This document shows, in pieces, positions 19,201 to 19,559 of a stretch of DNA of 19,559 nucleotides. The DNA is from Elusimicrobiota bacterium (GTDB taxonomy: Bacteria > Elusimicrobiota > Elusimicrobia > FEN-1173). The position numbers were made by a program, and so were the translations under genes. The stretch covers positions 1 through 19,559 of the forward strand of contig PMLF01000326.1 in NCBI GenBank assembly GCA_003158755.1. Reading direction: 5' to 3'. Every line of letters begins with the position of its first letter. Positions within the stretch are counted from its first letter, which is position 1. The notes beneath the pieces were generated by a model. It worked only from the letters and a program-made list of their open reading frames with translations, was not told the DNA's origin and did no database searches.

Positions 19201-19559
19201 AGGCGAACGCGGTGGAAGCGCTGCGGGAGGCGGATGAGAACATCGCCCACGCGACTGCCAATGTGAAACGAATCAACAAAAAGGTCATTCCTTCGATCAG
19301 GCGACTGGCGAAAGCAACGGTTCCGGCCACCCAGGCGGAGATCGCCGAAAAATTGGCACTGGCCGACCAGGATTTGAAAGAGGCGGAAGAGCTGCTGGCG
19401 CGGTTGACGAAAGATCGCCCGGTGTTGGAAAGCGAAATAAAGGCGAAACATGATGCCACCGTCGCCGCCGAGCAAAGTCTTCGCACCGTCGGATCGGTTG
19501 TGGCGTCTCCGGAAGATTTGGATCAACGGGAAGAATCGGCAAAAGCGGAAATCGACCTT
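3..19559 (+). CDS. Interior of a giant multi-domain membrane protein with an embedded SecA-like motor (partial at both ends)
   Basis: Translation from base 3 runs 6519 codons to the window edge without a stop; start and stop both lie outside. The open frame has consistent coding character throughout: GC-rich third positions, amphipathic helices, discrete hydrophobic clusters and recognisable SecA motifs. It therefore looks like a living gene rather than chance openness or decay. Order of parts: beta-rich region, membrane cluster A, linker, beta repeats, coiled-coil-prone helices, divergent SecA motor, membrane cluster B, long helical region with a small beta domain, membrane cluster C, more helices, terminal coiled coil. 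Only nine cysteines were seen by eye. Giant ORFs with many membrane helices and divergent SecA helicase domains are known from Candidatus Omnitrophota, which is the best analogy. Function is inferred only: an envelope-associated giant protein, perhaps for adhesion, export or predation. No internal start, frameshift or second gene is supported. Confidence 0.95.
1224..2320 (+). other. Membrane cluster A (residues 408-773)
   Basis: Several hydrophobic segments of helix length are visible: about 413-441 (weak, with E419, D429 and D433), 498-518 (AGVGQLAAGLLPFMVIGGGI), 564-587 (LIFLGVTAIFTVISLAI), 621-636 (MGLFFGVVGVAHAQI), 649-667 (LLTVFAIAFIMGSLGG), 693-719 (SLFFFSAINSAAHLTLFNIL) and 753-770 (MTFGVFYSWSVQGGMI). 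Gly, Ala and small polar residues are frequent inside them, as in packed multi-helix bundles. The count is about six to eight, so topology parity is uncertain. No transporter signature was recognised. The cluster separates the beta-rich region before it from the long soluble block that carries the SecA-like motor. Confidence 0.75.
2321..3209 (+). other. Helical region and Gly/Ser/Ala/Glu linker (residues 774-1069)
   Basis: This begins with a weakly hydrophobic segment around residues 813-850, continues through amphipathic helices, and ends in a low-complexity hinge at residues 1015-1043 (bases 3045-3131) made almost only of Gly, Ser, Ala, Glu and Pro, for example SGESSAGPAANEGRAAGSEG. Such a linker usually separates independently folded domains; here it marks the join between the membrane cluster and the second beta-rich region. 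No family is recognised. Confidence 0.5.
3210..4799 (+). other. Second beta-rich region (residues 1070-1599)
   Basis: Repeated pattern of two or three short strands with Gly- or Asn-containing turns followed by a helix. Examples are GEVSLEVGGRSVRLIVTQG (near residue 1085), ARVTVNEQGEKLFEGRVSN (1225), FKVTLFLDGGGIPRRMTME (1320) and GIVIEGSGKSMKVRLVENG (1557). The GSGKS string here sits in a strand-turn setting and lacks the spacing of a nucleotide-binding loop. The region lies between membrane cluster A and the coiled-coil stretch ahead of the SecA-like motor, with no membrane helix between, so it should be on the same side of the membrane as the motor. Family and ligand are unknown. Confidence 0.55.
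3657..4646 (+). repeat. Degenerate protein repeat: beta-hairpin plus helix, about four units
   Basis: By eye I align units at residues 1219-1280 (bases 3657-3842), 1317-1366 (3951-4100), 1369-1431 (4107-4295) and 1488-1548 (4464-4646). Shared pattern: an entry strand, a charged turn, a second strand ending in a Phe or Leu with a following Asn, Gly or Ser, then a short helix containing PE.L or EE.L-like residues, then two strands. Representative openings are VEFGTARVTVNEQGEK, LTFKVTLFLDGGGIPR, AFKVVITAEEKKAPEAR and GSITIGSREGHLFREE. Identity between units is low and there is no nucleotide-level repeat, so this is an old duplication if real. Confidence 0.35.
5001..6419 (+). other. Charged helical, coiled-coil-prone region before the SecA-like motor (residues 1667-2139)
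   Basis: The composition is dominated by Glu, Arg, Lys, Ala, Leu and Asp, with long Gly- and Pro-poor stretches. Heptad-like spacing is clearest about residues 1820-2060, for example LDALLENRSTETRSIRRLAY, VELELAEMDVADARAALNT and SRQIILESRQKITRIDQARR. This suggests long alpha-helical hairpins. No catalytic motif was seen. It directly precedes the motor core and could act as a lever, scaffold or oligomerisation element for it; that is inference from position only. Confidence 0.6.
6711..6731 (+). other. SecA-type Walker A (P-loop) of the embedded motor
   Basis: Residues 2237-2243 read KTAGGKS. The SecA family form is (M)(K/R)TGEGKT, so the preceding Lys-Thr, the Gly-Lys pair (G2241, K2242) and a hydroxyl residue (S2243) are kept, while Gly to Ala and Glu to Gly changes occur in the loop. 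The upstream context GRICAL matches the SecA strand GRIAEM better than a general P-loop protein. Nucleotide binding is plausible. Confidence 0.75.
6957..6989 (+). other. Degenerate Walker B (DEVD-box) equivalent
   Basis: Residues 2319-2329 read VVVYDSHSRGF, a hydrophobic strand ending in Asp2323, at about 80 residues after the P-loop (about 100 in SecA). In SecA this position is DEVD or DEAD. Here the Asp is kept, but the catalytic Glu is Ser and the last Asp is not obvious. The following LEAR (about residues 2332-2335) resembles the DEAR that follows the box in SecA, which supports the alignment. Confidence 0.55.
8244..8369 (+). other. Motifs V and VI of the SecA-like NBD2
   Basis: Residues 2748-2789. 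The strand IVISNRGGLR (2748-2757) sits at the SecA TNMAGRGTD motif. It is followed by VDLILVDAHE (2765-2774), a hydrophobic strand, and then QALGRVER (2782-2789), which keeps Gln, Gly and both Arg at the spacing of SecA QLRGRSGR. Retention of both arginines, likely nucleotide-sensing fingers in this family, is the best evidence that part of the motor chemistry is under selection. Confidence 0.7.
8670..9329 (+). other. Helical spacer with acidic Pro-rich linker (residues 2890-3109)
   Basis: Amphipathic helices follow the motor. The short linker at residues 2926-2945 (bases 8778-8837) contains HDEQQPDPPDEG, acidic and proline-rich, and is likely flexible. After it, helices such as FESALQNAIKFWRKVER and HLRVAELEQTRSELDQIF lead towards membrane cluster B. 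No family is recognised. It connects the motor to the membrane. Confidence 0.5.
9333..11231 (+). other. Membrane cluster B (residues 3111-3743)
   Basis: About nine hydrophobic segments: 3120-3142 (ALSLLTAALGTAGGAVALLA), 3306-3326 (VPSFVLMFGLQISIKASMYF), 3445-3472 plus 3473-3482 (IGLVVGVSVVGAAAMIGLGI, then MKVFMVWTLI), 3500-3520 (GATALFTLNMLGVPILDLLV), 3562-3578 (FAFLSVSMAVNVAQGVV), 3620-3640 (LVTNLVVIGASLASAGLMSA), 3656-3673, 3683-3702 (YLIALPIMAALGVAMYFGLP) and a weaker 3730-3741. Soluble helical loops of up to roughly 160 residues separate the first ones. No known channel or transporter signature was found. With cluster A it brackets the SecA-like motor. Confidence 0.75.
11352..11561 (+). 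other. Coiled coil 1 (residues 3784-3853)
   Basis: Just after membrane cluster B, a basic stretch (LLKRANEGRR near residue 3765) leads into a Gln/Lys/Glu/Leu-rich helix with heptad-like spacing, for example WQALQKEHRQKEVAKLDEQL and LAKQIQELQAKKKALTDQ. A break around a single Pro-Gln suggests a helical hairpin. It is a likely stalk or dimerisation element next to the membrane. Confidence 0.6.
11562..12572 (+). other. Helical domain with coiled coil 2 (residues 3854-4190)
   Basis: Short amphipathic helices, several opened by a Leu-Thr-Pro-Glu cap (residues 3879 and 4062), give way to a coiled coil at residues 4109-4175 (bases 12327-12527), rich in Ala, Glu, Lys and Leu, for example RNLETRLAEEKKAEAKAQAD and LKTAKMALENTTSELKRLGD. 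The coil leads directly into the small beta domain. No family is recognised. Confidence 0.5.
12573..12968 (+). other. Small beta domain (residues 4191-4322)
   Basis: An island of beta pattern inside an otherwise helical region. Visible strands include DFTFKRNDRTLLVTVRPV, GVFVIMEQEPG, PVMRMYLSG, AVTFTVEVGNNTVKLKR and KELSLDGEPS, with Asn, Asp and Gly turns. About 130 residues is the size of a single beta-sandwich or barrel. It could be a binding module inserted between coiled coil 2 and the next helical region. No named family is recognised. Confidence 0.5.
12969..15062 (+). other. Helical region with one candidate membrane helix (residues 4323-5020)
   Basis: Mostly amphipathic helices of 12-20 residues separated by short turns. 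Several helices open with a Ser/Thr-Pro-acid or similar cap (residues 4422, 4878, 4944). One hydrophobic stretch at residues 4614-4629 (bases 13842-13889, TLMVAAPAIAFFDFIV) is flanked by Trp and Lys before and Arg after, and may cross the membrane once. Its inner Pro and Asp make this uncertain. If it does cross, the helical regions before and after it lie on opposite sides. No enzyme motif was seen. Confidence 0.45.
13842..13889 (+). other. Candidate single membrane helix
   Basis: Sixteen mostly hydrophobic residues (4614-4629), with an aromatic-rich basic lead (RSWFSFWKNG) and an ERRTARR tail. The positive-inside rule would favour the tail facing the cytoplasm. It is short and contains a Pro and an Asp, so a peripheral amphipathic anchor is possible instead. 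Confidence 0.4.
15069..15482 (+). other. Membrane cluster C (residues 5023-5160)
   Basis: A compact block of four to six strongly hydrophobic helices: 5027-5040 (GLLAAMGGLGIAGIH), 5044-5055 (VLPTVMVLLGI), 5059-5081 (WSVLTITFLLLMGMGASAVL), a basic loop with GKARTAAKAA, 5107-5131 (TVFGVVALGILAVYFGVVPL) and 5133-5158 (LAGVAVSGALAVKFASVLAA). It ends in HFAPRWWP, an interface-type aromatic belt. The basic loop between the helix pairs would face the cytoplasm under the positive-inside rule. It resembles no transporter that I recognise. Confidence 0.75.
15483..18806 (+). other. C-proximal helical repeat-like region (residues 5161-6268)
   Basis: About 1100 residues of nearly continuous amphipathic helices with short Gly-, Pro- or Asn-containing turns, and no beta or membrane pattern. 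Two recurring helix openings are visible: Ser/Thr-Pro or Asp-Pro caps (MTPAQV 5204, RTPDQF 5410, AHPDQF 5566, QDPAQF 5829, QTPAEV 6000), and a Ser/Thr-hydrophobic-Gly/Asn-x-Phe/Leu-hydrophobic box (LSFGSLM 5247, TFGDFL 5348, TLNEFF 5912, TVGDLR 6065). This suggests an alpha-solenoid or helical-bundle array, commonly a scaffold for protein contacts. No catalytic residues were seen. A coiled coil is inserted at residues 5472-5535. Confidence 0.5.
16416..16607 (+). other. Coiled coil 3 (residues 5472-5535)
   Basis: A Lys/Glu/Leu/Ala/Gln-rich helix pair: LSARLAEVEKKITAHNAAKA followed by LAALESQRTALNQQIGG, with a Lys-rich turn (KAKEKRTKVWK) between. The two arms are about the same length, which suggests an antiparallel hairpin. 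It interrupts the C-proximal helical region. Confidence 0.6.
18807..18887 (+). other. Pro-rich linker (residues 6269-6295)
   Basis: The stretch KPPEEEVSPVQPTTKNPPKE is proline- and charge-rich and should be flexible. It marks the end of the helical array and leads into a basic amphipathic segment (GLKAIPGALFRAPGAVWRKA, from residue 6297), which may lie on a membrane surface before the terminal coiled coil. Confidence 0.55.
18990..19559 (+). other. Coiled coil 4, strongly charged, running to the window edge (residues 6330-6519)
   Basis: Long Arg/Lys/Glu/Ala/Leu-rich stretch with heptad-like spacing and almost no Gly or Pro: RRAEKRAEARWARIQTLRDR, AKDSARLAELKKTLVEIDAA, LREADENIAHATANVKRINK, LADQDLKEAEELLARLTKD. 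The opening is strongly basic and later parts more acidic. Breaks near residues 6384 (Gly-Arg-Gln-Pro) and 6441 (Val-Pro-Ala-Thr) suggest three or more helical arms. The helical pattern continues to the last codon, so the domain or the protein goes on beyond the window. Confidence 0.65.

Noticed and set aside
3..19559. Possibility that this is several genes or a pseudogene read through
   Set aside because: No in-frame stop, no frame switch, no intergenic gap, no promoter-like or terminator-like break, and domain pattern is continuous across the whole window.

Overview
The whole window is the interior of one giant protein-coding gene. Reading the + strand in the frame that begins at base 3, I found no stop codon from base 3 to base 19559, which is 6519 consecutive sense codons. 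Neither the true start nor the true stop lies in the window. There is no intergenic DNA, no RNA gene, no mobile element and no CRISPR array. Residue numbers below count from base 3, so residue n starts at base 3n. The DNA is GC-rich (about 60% on lines I sampled). Giant ORFs of many thousand codons that combine many transmembrane helices with a divergent SecA-like helicase are known from metagenomic genomes of Candidatus Omnitrophota. That phylum is my best guess; Elusimicrobiota or another phylum cannot be excluded.

Layout in protein order: a beta-rich region (residues 1-407); membrane cluster A with about six to eight hydrophobic helices (408-773); a helical and Gly/Ser-rich linker (774-1069); a second beta-rich region with an apparent degenerate hairpin-plus-helix repeat (1070-1600); a charged helical, coiled-coil-prone stretch (1667-2139); a divergent but complete-looking SecA motor (about 2140-2889); a helical spacer with an acidic Pro-rich linker (2890-3109); membrane cluster B with about nine helices (3111-3743); a very long, mostly alpha-helical region (3744-6268) interrupted by a small beta domain (4191-4322), a single hydrophobic helix (4614-4629) and membrane cluster C (5023-5160); a Pro-rich linker (6269-6293); and a strongly charged coiled coil (from 6330) that runs to or beyond the window edge.

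The central signal is the SecA-like module. Its P-loop reads LKTAGGKS, against the SecA form MKTGEGKT. The Q..GR..R arginine motif is kept (QALGRVER), and the segments matching the SecA cross-linking domain and the MTGTA box are recognisable. The DEVD (Walker B) position reads YDSHS, so the catalytic Glu appears to be lost. The module has no membrane helix between it and cluster A upstream, nor before cluster B downstream, so it is tethered to membrane on both sides. I infer a very large envelope-spanning protein, possibly used for attachment, export or predation as proposed for other giant bacterial proteins. The cellular role is not shown by the sequence.
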